Assembly (NCBI GenBank): GCA_033060915.1
Contig: CM065384.1
Span: 37,515,501-37,579,500, forward strand
Direction of reading: 5' to 3'
Source: Euryodendron excelsum
Lineage: Eukaryota > Streptophyta > Magnoliopsida > Ericales > Pentaphylacaceae
DNA: 64,000 bases
In this document: piece by piece, positions 48,992 through 61,692 of the stretch
Position numbering within the stretch: position 1 is the first letter of the stretch
How the letters are laid out: the number at the start of each line of letters is the position of its first letter
The notes under the pieces: generated by a model
Told to the model about the DNA's origin: nothing
The model's input: the letters and a program-made list of their open reading frames with translations, nothing else
Database searches by the model: none
Translations under genes and position numbers: made by a program

Positions 48992-50449
48992 TCACTCAAT
49001 AATGGACTGAATAACACCGGCTCCGACGGTCTTTCCTCCTTCTCTGATAGCAAACCTCATCCCTTGCTCGCAGGCCACCGGCATTATAAGCTCAACCACC
49101 ATCTTCACACGGTCACCGGGCATAACCATCTTAGACTCCTCATCCTTATCATTCATGATAGAGGTCACCTTTCCCGTCACATCAGTGGTCCTCATGTAGA
49201 ATTGAGGCCTGTACCCTGCGAAAAACGGTGAATGCCTCCCACCTTCTTCCTTCTTCAACACATACACAATTGCCGAAAATTTCGTGTGTGGTGTAATAGT
49301 CCCTGGCTTTGCCAGAACCATCCCTCTCTGTATATCAGCCTTCTGCATACCTCTCAACAAAATTCCCACATTATCCCCAGCCATGGCCTCATCAAGAATT
49401 TTCTGGAACATCTCAACCCCAGTCACAGTAGTATTCCGGGTATCCTTTAGACCCACAAGATCAACTGTTTCTCCAACCTTGATTTTACCCCTCTCGACAC
49501 GGCCTGTGGCAACAGTCCCACGACCCGTAATCGAAAACACATCCTCAACAGCCAAAAGGAATGGAAGATCAGTTTGTCTTTGTGGAATTGGGATGTAGCT
49601 ATCAACAGATTCCATGAGTTCATAAATTTTATCAACCCATTGGTTCTCACCCTTTTTAATGCTAGGATTTGCCATTAATGCTTCTAAGGCTAAAAGTGCA
49701 GAACCAGAGATAATGGGCACATCATCACCAGGGAATTCATACGATGAGAGTAGCTCACGCACCTCCAGTTCGACTAATTGAAGCAATTCTTCGTCGTCGA
49801 CTTGGTCTTGCTTGTTGAGGAAGACGACCATGTTGGGTACGCCGACCTGTTTGGCTAAGAGAATGTGTTCCTTGGTCTGAGGCATGGGGCCGTCAGCCCC
49901 GGAGACGACGAGGATGGCGCCGTCCATCTGGGCGGCGCCGGTGATCATGTTCTTGACGTAGTCAGCGTGGCCGGGGCAGTCCACGTGGGCGTAGTGGCGG
50001 TTCTCGGTCTCGTACTCCACGGTGGCGGTATTGATGGTGATACCACGCGCGCGTTCCTCCGGGGCGGCGTCGATTTCGTCGTACTTCTTGGGGGCGCTGT
50101 TGCCCATGGAGGCGAGGGCCATGGTGAGGGCGGCGGTGAGGGTGGTCTTGCCGTGGTCGACGTGGCCGATGGTGCCGATGTTGACATGGGGCTTAGTTCG
50201 CTCGAACTTGCCCCTGGCCGCCCGGACGGTGAGGGATCGGTGGTGTCGGGTGGGGGTGGAGGAGGTGCTCAAAAATATGCTAGAAGGGTTTGTGATAAAA
50301 GAGGCAGAGGAGAGTACTAGCTTAGTGGGTTTTGTACGGAGAGTAGAATTCGAGATTGAAACGTTGGGGGATGAGGATGGTGAAGGTGAGGAGCATGGGT
50401 ATATGAGCTTCGATGATGAAGTTGTTGCTGTTGCCGCTGAAATTGCCAT
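48992..50449 (-). CDS. tufA: Elongation factor Tu, plastid (nuclear-encoded)
   Basis: Intronless, 485 aa, from ATG 50449 to TGA. Residues 1 to about 75 are Ser/Thr-rich and basic, a chloroplast transit peptide. The mature protein begins near [20 protein letters not shown]. GTPase motifs: G1 GHVDHGKT (95-102), switch [14 protein letters not shown] (135-147), G3 DCPGHADYV (158-166), G4 NKQD (212-215) and G5 [10 protein letters not shown]. Domains 2 and 3 are complete, to the C-terminus [13 protein letters not shown]-Tu carries aminoacyl-tRNA to the plastid ribosome and hydrolyses GTP. In land plants the gene moved from plastid to nucleus, and the close bacterial/cyanobacterial character is still clear. 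The 5' half is markedly GC-rich compared with its neighbours. Confidence 0.98.
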   Translation of the reverse strand: MAISAATATTSSSKLIYPCSSPSPSSSPNVSISNSTLRTKPTKLVLSSASFITNPSSIFLSTSSTPTRHHRSLTVRAARGKFERTKPHVNIGTIGHVDHGKTTLTAALTMALASMGNSAPKKYDEIDAAPEERARGITINTATVEYETENRHYAHVDCPGHADYVKNMITGAAQMDGAILVVSGADGPMPQTKEHILLAKQVGVPNMVVFLNKQDQVDDEELLQLVELEVRELLSSYEFPGDDVPIISGSALLALEALMANPSIKKGENQWVDKIYELMESVDSYIPIPQRQTDLPFLLAVEDVFSITGRGTVATGRVERGKIKVGETVDLVGLKDTRNTTVTGVEMFQKILDEAMAGDNVGILLRGMQKADIQRGMVLAKPGTITPHTKFSAIVYVLKKEEGGRHSPFFAGYRPQFYMRTTDVTGKVTSIMNDKDEESKMVMPGDRVKMVVELIMPVACEQGMRFAIREGGKTVGAGVIQSIIE

Positions 50450-50491
50450 GGTGGGTTTGGTTTGACTAGATTGCAGAATAAGGGAGGCTAG

Positions 50492-50531
<40 letters not shown>

Positions 50532-50553
50532 GAGTGTGTGTGTGTGTGTGTGT
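50492..50553. repeat. GA/CAGA/TG compound microsatellite in the tufA 5' region
   Basis: (GA)n, then (CAGA)n, (GA)n and (TG)n in series, 43-104 bp upstream of the tufA ATG. On the tufA sense strand it reads as a CA then CT-rich leader, so it is likely to lie in the 5' UTR. Confidence 0.85.
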
Positions 50554-51224
50554 TTAGAGAGTGGAGGAGGGATTGGTGGTTGAGGGGTTGAGCAGAGAAG
50601 GGGATTGTGTTATCATCTCCGCCCAGACAAAAGAGGGCCTCATATGGGTTCTATCCATTTCTACCTCATATAGACGACACAAACAACAGACTCTCCAGTA
50701 GACCAAGGGTATCATTGGAATTTTAGTGAAATCGAGTCGATTTTGAGTGAGAACCCTACGGCCCTGTTAAGGTCTTGTTTGGCTAATTGTATTACTGCCT
50801 TAATATTCTTTTGACAATTCCAGCAGATTTCAGAAAACTATTAATTCTTGCTTGTTTATGGCTAGAACGCAAAAGAGAAGTCCCTTCCCCTGTGAATCAA
50901 TCTGCGACATGCATTTGCGGTGCCAATTTGCTTTCATCTGCTCCTCAAAACTCAAGCATCTCACAAGGCGAAAATGACTAATAAGAGATTTTGAGTCTCA
51001 AGATTAAGGCACAGAAAGTGAGTCTTTATTGGCGCCACGTATTAGCTTCAGAAAAATGAAACAAAAAAAATTTAAGCACTACGGTCGTTCTCCACTTTTT
51101 CGTTGTGTATATTACAGTCTACGAGACCTTGTACCGGAAATGGATGGTGTCATATACCTAAAATCCTCCGTACAAAAAAAAAAAAAAATCAAAATCTTTA
51201 CCTAAGCAACTAGGCTAAGGCTAA
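50554..51224. other. tufA upstream region, no other gene seen
   Basis: Probably the tufA promoter in its first part, then AT-rich DNA. An open frame at 50787-50981 has no start context. Confidence 0.4.
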
Positions 51225-52111
51225 GAGCCTCTCTAATTTAAAACATTTAAATTTATTTTTATTTTAATATTTTTTTTAAATTTAAAGTTTCTTAGTTTTA
51301 TTTTTTTACATTATTTACTATAACTCACCCAACATTTATATTTACTATTCATCCTTCAAATTACTATTTTTTTTTATATAAAAAAATAAAAAATCACATA
51401 TTATGCTTCTATTTTATTCAAAATGTAATTATTTATTATCATATTTTTAATCTAAATTATAATTATTTATCACATATTTAATTAAAATTAAATTATTCAA
51501 TATTTAGTTAACTAAATGATCTACTCATAAAATTACAAATTAAATTATATTAATTTGGTAGAGATATATTGATTAATTCTTAAATTTGCAACAAAAAAAT
51601 TTTAAAATAAAAAGGTGCAGTAATAAGATTTAAAAAAATTTATTGATTCTGTAGATTAAAATAATTTTAGTATAAATAAATAATCAGTAAAATAAAAAGA
51701 ATTTATTAATTTCATATATAAATCATAATTTAAGATAAATAAAAGTAAGTTAGATATAAATAATTTATTTATTTCACATATAAAAAAAACCTGAAATTAA
51801 ATAAATATTTAATAAAATAAAAAAACCATTAATAAATTAATTGAAAATTTAAATTAAATATTTATTAAAATAATATTTAAATATTAAATAATACATTATT
51901 TAAACTTAAAACAATAATTAGTTCAAAAATCTAGCATAATTAGTACTTTGATCCCACATAAATAGTAAAATTTTTTGAGGCCATCAAATTTGAAGGTTGT
52001 AAATGAAAACCACCTTTATTTCTTTAAATTTTTGAAGAAATGATGGTTGGAGAAAAGAATTTAGAACTTACCTTCAAATTTAAAAATTTGAAAGGTGGGT
52101 TGGAGATGCCC
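51225..52111. mobile_element. AT-rich PIF/Harbinger-like non-autonomous element
   Basis: 887 bp of extremely AT-rich DNA without ORFs. The left end GAGCCTCTCTAATTT pairs with the right end, which reads GGGCATCTCCAACCC on the minus strand; the second form is a common plant MITE terminus. A TAA precedes the left end and TGA follows the right end, compatible with a 3-bp TWA duplication carrying one change. Superfamily assignment is tentative. Confidence 0.5.
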
Positions 52112-53231
52112 TGATAACCCTGCCTCCACAATCAAATTGCTATCCAGTTTCAACTTTCAACTCTTATTCATGAGACCTAATAGAGAAGCATATCAATAGA
52201 CCAAGTAAAACCTGGATAAGTTTTCAGCTAAATCAGTCATTTGAACATGCTCTTAGTATAATTTCCATCATCTCTCAGCCATGTCAATCATGCCTGTATT
52301 GACTCGAAAGTATTTCAACAACACAACCTTAGGAAATTCAAAGATCATGAAGTTTTCCCTCTCTATCCTGGCATTCTTCAATGCCAACCACAGCAGATGC
52401 TTAGATGACCACCTCAAAAGTCGGCAAAATTCAAACTTCTGTATCCTTATTTCGTGCAAAGCAAACCAAACAAAAGATTCTGTCCCTATTTTGGATCATA
52501 TAAATTGAGGACCATATCAAAGGAAAGCATGCTACAAGGGTGATTAATCAGTCCAGTGAATACATGATCTTTCCAGGCCAAAAAAAAAAAAAGAAAGAAA
52601 AAATATATTCACAAAATTAAACAAAAATAATTCAAGTTTATCTCAGTAGGCACAATTTCAACGCAATCAGCCTTATATTTACAAGTATACACTTCAAAAA
52701 GATTGATGAACTGTATCAACTATTGAAAAACATACAAGCATATTAAACTTGTGTATGGATGATATGTAAAATATGCACCTGGTATTGGCATATTAAACTT
52801 GTGTGTGGATGATATGTAAAATATGCACCTGGTATTGGCAAAGCACGTTTGAGATCCACGACATTGGGCCAACTTCTCACCTCAGCAGCATCATGTAATC
52901 ATCTGGGAAAGAAAGATTGTGCTAGGTCACAAGCATACATTTTTCATCCCTGGGTTATACTTAAGCCAAAATTACAGCAATATCCATGCCAGATTTGGTG
53001 CTTCCCTTCACAGCATTTAACTTCTCACAAAAGATATGTCCAAATATACAATTTTCAGCCACTGACTCCAGCTTCCCACATTCCCCACCGTGGAAATATT
53101 TGAGGTTGCTGGAATATCTTCAAACAGTTAACCAAGTTCTATTCCATAGCAGAGCTGGAAATGCATGACAGCAAAACTTACATCAGCGAAAAGGACCATC
53201 CATCAGCAGAATTCCCAGTAATGTACTGCAT
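52112..53231. other. Intergenic and 3' side of the WNK gene
   Basis: Between two minus-strand genes. It contains the 50-bp tandem duplication at 52741-52840 and, nearest 53231, presumably the WNK 3' UTR. No other gene seen. Confidence 0.45.
52741..52840. repeat. Two tandem copies of a 50-bp unit
   Basis: 52741-52790 and 52791-52840 are identical except for one base (GTGTATGG against GTGTGTGG). The near identity points to a recent duplication, or it could be an assembly slip. Confidence 0.95.
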
Positions 53232-55619
53232 CTAGGAATGCACTTTGTAGTCAGAAATCTTCAGGTTACAAATGCTTAAAACTTTGCGACAAATTTCTGG
53301 AGGAAGTTCCTTCAAGAGATCTGATACCGCCATTTCATGCTTCGACTTTAGTTCATCTAGCTCCTTTTTCTGCTCAACCAACAGATGCTCAAGTTTCTCC
53401 ACAGTGCTTCTGACATCATCAGAGTCAATATCACTTAAAATTTCATTGTTCTCTCCCAATATCTGTGGTCCATTGCTAGAATGAAGATCTGCAAATCTAT
53501 TATTTTCGTCCAATTGTGAATCGGTGGCCACAGAAGCTTCTTTCTCCTTCACATTATCATTGACCATGTGTTCATCTTCCAGCTCTTCAATTGAAGCTAC
53601 ATTTGAATCCCCGTCTCTAAGGCTATCAGCACTTTGTTCATTTTCTTTTGTCCAGCTATCTCCAGGGGTCTCTGAATCTTCCAGAGACAAGTTCAAAGGG
53701 CCAGGCTTAAGTGGAGAGTTTCCATCTACTGTTTTGGGAGAATCTGACCAGTACTTCCGACCTGACAGCAATCGTCCCAGTACAAGACCCCCAGGAGAAG
53801 GAGCAGACTCATTTGTCGGAGAAGCATCATCCTTAGCTTCAGAGGCTGAGCTGTCAGGAATTGGAACTTCCCTACCGACATTCTCTCCAGAAAGTTCTGT
53901 GGGAGCCCAATCTGGAATGTAAGAACGAATTTCTGAGTCGATCATTGCAGCAATAGTTGATACATCTTGATCTGTCAGGTCCAGCTCCTTAACCATTTCA
54001 CTGGCAACAGCGAGTGCTGTATCAATCTCAATATCAAATGGAAAGTGGATATTGCGAATATGACCTGGGCCCATGTGGAGATGTTAATAACAAAATTTAT
54101 GAATGCTAATAAGCAGATCAGTTTCTTGAAATGAAATAACAGACAGAAAAGAAACAGACACAACAGGCAACCTGTGGAATCTGCTATTCTTAGTTTCAGA
54201 AATATAGTGTTCGGGTCCTTCATTTGACCCTGTACCATGAAGTCTCGACTTCCCTCAGGCATGGGGTCCGTCGAATCTGTCAATTTGTTGTGTCAGAAAC
54301 TAGGGAAAAGCAGCAAAAAGGCACAGCAATTTTAATTGTTTTTCAAAAGTTTACCCGCAGTATCAGGATTGGATGGTAAGGGACGACCAATAATTTCATT
54401 ATCTTCATCAGACTGGAGAAATGGATCCATTAGAAGTTCTTTAGCAGGCAACCGGTCAGAGACTTTTGCAATACATTTTTCTATAAATGCTTTGACTCCA
54501 GGATCCTTCACTTTTGCCAATGATGCTGGCTTGATTCCCTTAAAAGAAAAAAGAACAGGATAATTAAAAAGCCACACTACTAGTTTGGGGGAAATCTTGG
54601 CGATGATATTTAACAACCCTTCAGGTCTCATCAAAATATTTTTTTGTTATTCTCATTTATCCAACGTCTAAAGGTACTACAAAATTTTCACGGGGGAGAG
54701 AGAGAGAGATCTGAAGTCCAGTCCATCCAGTCACTATGAAATTCCAATAATGTATGGCACACTACCATTTGACTATTGGTCAAATCATTTCAACTGAAGC
54801 AAAACAAAATCAACTTTGCTAATAAAATCTTTAAACATAGAAAGAAAACTTCACTGATGGGTGTCAAAGATGGGTGCCAGTTCTAGGGGTATGCTCTACA
54901 AGAAGGGACACAAATATGAATTACTTAAGCATGAGGACCTATATGTATGATGAGGACTGAACCTGGAAAAAAAAAATGGAGCTAAATACATCAGGTATGT
55001 GTTTGGGTTGAATTGTTAGAACATAGCAGAGACTGATGTTATTCCATCAACCAAACCTTAGACACAACTGACTCCTAAATTTGCTCCTTTTGCAGAAATC
55101 CTCTGTTGTTCACCTAATGCAAAGACTTAGATTGCCCCAGTTACCTCTAATTAAGATAGTGTCTACTCCGATAATCCTTGGGAATAAAGTGGAGAATGAT
55201 CACAGCATCTGACCAATGCCCAATTTTACTGCAATTCTGAACTCGGATGGTCCTGGTCAATTTAAGAACCCCAATAGCATCCAACCAAGCAACAATTCAA
55301 ACAGTTCCCTTAATTTCAGCTAAATGTATTGAAGCATTTATGAACTTTTTAATAGAAAAGCCTCAATTTATGACGAATGACAATCTATCAGGAGTGTAAA
55401 TGAACCGTTCAATGAAGAACACAGTCCCTCATTTAGTCCAAATGTAGAACGTTGATTAGACAAGAGCAAAGAAGCATGGACACAAACATGAGACACAACA
55501 CGGATATATTGACAAACGATTTTCAAGAAGTACAGAACACAAAGCATAGAATTTGATCAATCCTTTTTTCTGTCGTTAAGGTGGAGAACTGAACCAAGAA
55601 TAACGGTCTCAACTCAGCA

Positions 55620-55665
<46 letters not shown>

Positions 55666-58134
55666 TCTGGGCCACTGTCGCAAAGAGAGGGTCGGTTAGG
55701 AGCACAACAAAAAATATACTTTATATAATTTTTAAATGTCATATATTACATATACGAACTAAAAAGCACGGACACTTCTAAGGACACTCTCAACACATGT
55801 TAGACAAGCGTCCAAAACTATCCTATTATTTTATTAATTTTTTAGATCCGAAAACTCCTTGGACACTTAGGGGCATGCATGTCCGTCACTTGAACACCCG
55901 TATCTGCCACTTAGACCCAACTAAAATAAGTAGCATGTTTGAAGAAAATAACAAGAGATCCAATTGCAAAATAAAGCTATATGATTTTAAACACACATAA
56001 TTTTTAATTTTAATTAGTATTATCTTGCATTTTTCAACTATCTTTGAATAAAATATTTTTAAATATTGCATATATATAATATATATTTTTATATAATTCT
56101 GCCGTGTCTCTGCCGTATCGTGTTGTGCATTTTTTTAAAATTGCCTTGTCGGCATATTTGATACATTTCGTGTCCGACAAACGTGTCCGTGCTTCTTGGT
56201 ATACGGATATTTAACTAAAAGATAATAAAAAATTGCAAAGATAACACTAATTAAAGTTAAAAACAATGTATTCCATAACTTAAAGATCAAATTAGGAATA
56301 AAATTACATCCCTTTGTTTTACGCTTAGATCTCAAGTTACTTTCTTCAAACTTGCAAAGTATTTCATGTATATCTAAGTGATGGGCATGGGTGTCAAAAT
56401 GAAGGACATATGTGTCCTTCAAGAAATTGAAACATGTCTGGTTTTAATACTTTCAAAAACTAGTAGAACCTGTTTGGACAGTTGTCCGACATGCGTCGGA
56501 GAGTATCCGACGAGTATCGTGTCCAACATGATATCTAATACGGACATGACATCTTTCTAGAAGTATCCGTACTTCTTAGGACAAGAGGATACTGATGGCC
56601 AATTTCCAAGCAATGACTAGTGAAAGGAAAGGGATGGCCGATGATGTTTTTTCTTATTTCCAAGTGAAGATTCACATAATTGAACTTGCCATATCATTTG
56701 CTTCAGTGAAGAGAGACAGCATCCACATATACATTCCGCACAAAAGGATTTTCTTAGGGACTCTAAACTCGACAAGTTTGCAAGAGTGACATCTAAATTT
56801 CCCAGATGAATTTAAGAACACATCAAGAAAAGGCATATGATGGAACAAGAGCCTTACTGATGTCACTTTCTTGTATATTTGAGCAGCATTGGTGCATTCA
56901 ACATATGGATACTCAAAGGTCACCAGCTCTAGCAAGCACATACCAAAGGCATAAATATCTACAAGCTCATTGTATTCCTCCTCATAAAGCTCCGGTGCCA
57001 TGAATTCAGGAGTACCTAATATCACAGTAAAACTACATTGCTGATTGGCCAAGAAAGACTCCATGGCAATTCCAATGCCAAAAAAAGCACATTTAAAAAG
57101 AAGAAGAAAGAATGAAAGAAAGAGAAGTCCTCACCAATGACGCTGTGAGCTGAACGAGCCTGCTGAAGAATGGCAGCAAGTCCTAAGTCTCCAATCTTCA
57201 CCTCACCTTGGTTGCCATTGACAAAAATATTGTCGCACTTTAGGTCGCGATGGATAACAGGTGGGTCATGACTGTGAAGATAGAAAAGGCCCTCTAAGAT
57301 CTGCCTAGACCATTTCTTCAATGCTCTCAAATCAACATGCTTATGTTTCTTCCGATATCTAGAAAGACATAAAAAAAAAAATATATATATATATATATAT
57401 AAAAGAAACAAATGCATATAACAAGACCATGCTGGCAATAGAATTCATTGGGGACAATAAAGTAGTATAAGTAGCATACTGCCGTAATGTCCCAGAAGTG
57501 AAAATCTCGGTGATGAAGTTGATGTTCTCATTTTTGCTGTCAACCCATGAGTTGTAAAATTTGATTATATTCTTGTGTTTGAGAGTCTTAAGCAAATGAA
57601 CTTCCGAGTATAATCTCTCCACGTCCTCAGAATTCCGCAAGAGATCGCAAACCTTAACTTGATTCCAAGCTACTTCAATTCCTTCCAATTCATCAAATCC
57701 TCTATATCTAAATTCCCAGAATGTTGGTCAAGGATAGAAAATGATTATACGAATCAATTCTGTCTCAAATGCATACATAGAATGCACTAAGATAAAAATA
57801 TATATAAAAAATATACAGCGAGAACTCTTTAAAAGGATACACCTTTTTGAACGCCCCTTTTCCTAGAACCTCTTTATACTGGAAATTGTATCAGAATAAA
57901 CTCAGATTGAGAACAACATTTATGGAAATTACTTCAAACATCAAACTAACAACAAGTATTAACACTACGATCAAGAATCAAGTAACAAAAACTGCTATAT
58001 AGAGAGAGAGAGATGTTCCAGGGTATGTTGGGTAGGCATATACTAACCCGACCATATCGACCAGAGGGGTCGACCTCAACGAACTCAGCATCAGAATCGT
58101 CCGGGTCTTGTTCTGACGATGAGTCCTGGGGCAT
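53232..58134 (-). CDS. WNK: WNK (with-no-lysine) protein kinase, 8 exons, 618 aa
   Basis: Exons in transcript order: 58134-58048, 57878-57841, 57707-57480, 57358-57135, 57015-56858, 54538-54355, 54276-54172, 54064-53232; GT..AG introns, 619 codons with stop. Start [20 protein letters not shown], then the kinase domain. The usual VAIK lysine is replaced (EVAWNQ, Asn 57), while the glycine loop GKGAFKKVY supplies Lys 40, the WNK hallmark. The catalytic loop HRDLKCDN (154-161, Asp 156), DLG (175-177) and GTPEFMAPE are intact. A PF2/OSR1-type domain ([20 protein letters not shown]..) follows, then an acidic Ser-rich tail and a C-terminal coiled coil. Plant WNKs act in ion and osmotic stress, RGS/sugar signalling and flowering time. 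It resembles the WNK4/WNK8 type in domain plan; the exact orthologue is not settled. Intron 5 (2.3 kb) carries an inverted-repeat element. Confidence 0.94.
55469..56577. repeat. Nested inverted repeats in WNK intron 5
   Basis: Four copies of AAGAAGCACGGACAC-like sequence: forward at 55469-55483 (AAGAAGCATGGACAC) and 55761-55775 (AAAAAGCACGGACAC), and reverse at 56183-56197 (GTGTCCGTGCTTCTT) and 56563-56577 (GTATCCGTACTTCTT). The inner and outer pairs nest around a common centre. Diverged copies of neighbouring sequence rich in CCGACA/GTGTCC accompany them. No ORF. Probably one non-autonomous element inserted in another. Confidence 0.6.
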
Positions 58135-59677
58135 TCTGTGAGCCGAATAGGGCAAACCAAAGTCTTAGATAACCCTAATTCCTACGTATAACCAGATCAA
58201 CTTCAAATTCAGGTAATTATTGATACTGAATCACAATTTCGCGATCAAATTCGAGCGGCAACGATCCAAAACGAGCGACCCAATCGAGGATACTGAAGCC
58301 AATACAATCTGAAGGTGAAATATGTGGGTCTCTATATATCAGTGGATTCAAAGATGTGTAAAGGAGAAGCAAATTCCAGAGAGAGGGGGAGCAGAAACGT
58401 GTGAAAGAAGGGAGGCGTGTGTGAGAGAGAAGAGGATGAGCGAATCTGCTCGTTGACTATGACTGTCTCTCTCTTCTCTCTCTCTCTCACTAATTTCCTA
58501 ATTTGTGATTTATATCATTATCTCAATTTTGATATTTTGTGTGAACAAAAAAGGTCAAACTTGGGTGCATACGGGAAGCCTTTTCGCACCCGCACTATTA
58601 AGCGCGTGTTTGATTTTTTTTCTTTTTTTTCATTTTTCCAATTATAAGGTTTTTTTCTCTTCGATTAGTGGTTGAGTTTATGATTTGTCACGATTTTCGT
58701 TTCTTTTCGTGACTATTTTTGCCTATTTCGTTTGCTTACGGAAGCTTCACTAAGATGGTTCTATTAGCACACACAAAATAAAATCAAAACACTCAAAAAC
58801 AATTTACGTTTTTTGTGTTCTAAAAAAAATTTGAGACAATTGAAAGTACCATCATTTTTATTTTCATATGAAAACAGCTTTTATAAATTGGTTGATAAAA
58901 ATGTGTTTTTTAATTTTTTAAATATTGATTTTTTTGAAAATTTTCTTGAAAATAAGTTAAAGAATCGACTAAAAGTTACTCTAAGAATTACAAATTTATA
59001 TTCCCAATAGCTCACATTGACGAGAAGATTTGGCTTTTCAATGTCGCTCTTCGTCACTTGGTGTTGTAGTATATTCTAAGAGTTAGACTATTTACCAATT
59101 AAAGCGGTAAATGAGTTGAATACAAAACGCTATAAGATAGTTTGATTCATATCTATTGAGAGCGTTAGAGTATTGAGAGAACCTTTTCCTAATACCTGAG
59201 ACTCGAAAAAGATGCACTTTTGGTGTATTAGTTATCCTACTAACTAAATGCTCTTGACAAAAATAACTTTTAAAACTAATTTGTCATGTAATTACAATTC
59301 TAAAAAATAAAAATATAAAATAGAAATTAAAACTGTCAACTAAATGACAATATATAATTATTGAATGACCTACTCGAATTTGATCAATTTCTATCCACCT
59401 TCAAATTTTGATACGATTGTTGCCAAATAAAGTGAATTTCTTCTTTATGCCAAACTTAAAATTTGTACAATACAATTAAAGTGGATTAATGTAAGGTGAA
59501 AGCAAGTGGTTGGTCTCAACCACGCGCCTTAGAGATGTAAGTAGTGGGGGTACTATCTAATAATATTTTGGTACTATCCATTCATCTCAATTTAATTATT
59601 CTTACTTACTGACCAAAACAGCACTAGAAGAAATGATAACTCACCAATTGGATGAACTTTGCATGATAATATGAGCA
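58135..59677. other. WNK 5' region and upstream DNA
   Basis: Includes the WNK 5' UTR and promoter with GA/CT-rich tracts at 58373-58440 and 58466-58488. Further upstream it is AT-rich without genes. Confidence 0.45.
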
Positions 59678-59790
59678 GAGGGTCAGTGGGGATGCTTGCA
59701 ATCCATTGACTTAGTAGTCTCGGGGTTCAATCCCTCTGAATTGCCTATCTATTCCCCACTCTGTACACATATATATATTAAATAACATCG
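59678..59790 (+). mobile_element. Possible tRNA-derived SINE
   Basis: GGTCAGTGGGGA at 59681 resembles a pol III A box, and GGGTTCAATCC at 59723-59733 is a near-perfect B box, with spacing as in tRNA-derived SINEs. No tRNA cloverleaf is evident, and the 3' end and target duplication were not found. Confidence 0.35.
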
Positions 59791-61630
59791 TATCGGAACT
59801 GTTATTTTTCTGTTTTTGTACTTAAAAAAAAAATTATTTTGACTTGCACATATATATTACCAATGGTCAATTGTTGAGATGGCTACCAACTAAACTAGCG
59901 CCGCCTACTGCGGGTTTGGCAGTCATCAATTGACACTGACCATCAATTGTAGTGGTAGCTTAGCACCCCTCTTATAAATTTTATTTTCTTAAGTGACATA
60001 TAATTAGTATAAGTGATAACTCAAGGGATAGTGAATCGAGTTTAAAAAATAATTTAATAAATAATTTTAAATTTAAAAATTTTAATAAATATTAGTCAAC
60101 TAATAATATGTTGTAAATAAATACATATAATTTAAACTATAAAGTAAAAGAGATAGAAAGAAAAGAACATGATACTAAGATTTATTGTGGTTTGACTTCA
60201 ACTTCAAAGTTTATGCTCACTTTCTAAAACTCGTTCCTTGAAATTTTTCTCCACTATATCCAAATCGTAGATACAGTTACTAGGCTTTTAACTCAGGTGC
60301 TAGTTCTCCTTTACTACTAGTTTTTTTTATAGATGCTAGTGACACCTCTCTAATTAATTTTTACACAAGTGCTAGTCACACCCAACTAAGTGATCCCTCA
60401 CTCTAACTAATTTTTGCACAGATATTAGTCACATTCAACCTTATTTATTTCTACTAGCTAGTCTCTCTCTTACAAGAAGAAAGAATAAGGTACAACTACT
60501 CTTACTTACAAATAAATTCTCTCAAAGAACGAATGTACCAATGAAACTCTCAAAACATTACAAGATAAAATACAATGAAGTTCTCAAAGATTTTGTAAGA
60601 TGAATAATACTTTGATGCACAAACTCTTGTTATTCTTGTTGTTGTAAATTGTTCCTCAAGTGTATCTCTATTTATAGATAAAGATAGGAGGCTAATTTGT
60701 AGCTTCAAATCTGTTTCTAACCGTTTGAGAAAGCATTGAAGATTTTTTCTCGTTGAGCAAGTTATTGCCAGACAAAATTTTAAATTTTAGATCAGATGTC
60801 TTCACTTCCATCTCAATTTCCTGCACAGCTATATTAATTTGTATCAGTTTTTCATATAGAAAACGTTAGATTTTGAAAATATTTATGAAATATGAAATGT
60901 ACATATAGACGTTATCTTTTCATATCCTCAAGCACTACCAATTATAACATTTGAAAAATTAGTATATGGCATTGGTATGCGCTGCTTCAGATATTTTTCA
61001 TGAAGCAAACAAGTTTTTATTAAACAGAGAGAGTTAAGCACTGTACTCTTTTTCCTTCGCTAAGATTTTTTTCTTAATGGATTTTTCCTAGTAAGATTTT
61101 AATGAGACAGTTGTAATGCGATCATCCAAAGGAGAGTGTTGTAAAGTATAGTCATGGATGACCGCATGGATGTTGACTTGTGAAATTTGAATTCTAATAG
61201 GATACATCTCTGTCTTACTCTGCATCATTATAAATAGAAACTTAGTTGATAGTTTGAGGTATAATCAATAATAGAAAAAAAAATAGAAAAGAAAGAAATA
61301 GAGAGAAAATAGAAAAGAAAAAACAGTATAGGTAATTTCTCAAAACTTATGTTGTATTCTTTTGATTTTATATTATCAATAAAAGTATTGGGTGATTCAG
61401 AAAATCTAACTCTAATAGTTTCAAAAAAATTAATATGATAAATATTTGACGATTTCTGAAGAACTATTCTCTATATATACTTTGTCTTAAATTTTTTTTT
61501 TTACTTTATAATATTTTAGTTCTATAACAAATAAGTAATTGCTTACCTTCAAAATCTTCGTCCAACCAACAATTCAGGAGAGAAGGCACGGCTAAATAGT
61601 CCTCTTATCCGGCTATATCACCAACCATTC

Positions 61631-61633
<3 letters not shown>
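59791..61633. other. AT-rich DNA with retroelement relics
   Basis: Four degenerate units around GTGCTAGTCACAC occur at 60287, 60321, 60356 and 60409. At about 61128 an AAAGGAGAGTGTTGTAAAG resembles a copia polypurine tract next to an LTR start, followed by ATTATAAATAG (61228) and A-rich sequence, compatible with a copia 3' LTR to about 61450. These are inferences from short signals. No gene. Confidence 0.3.

Positions 61634-61689
<56 letters not shown>
61634..61689. repeat. (AG)n microsatellite
   Basis: An uninterrupted AG run of about 56 bp. Confidence 0.95.

Positions 61690-61692
<3 letters not shown>

Noticed and set aside
49865..50465. Long plus-strand open frames opposite tufA
   Set aside because: They are antisense shadows of the GC-rich tufA 5' half, and their Gly/Val-rich translations match no family.
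53524..53922. Plus-strand frame of 132 codons opposite the WNK tail
   Set aside because: Mirror of the Ser/Glu-rich last WNK exon; the sense frame is fully supported by splicing and domains.
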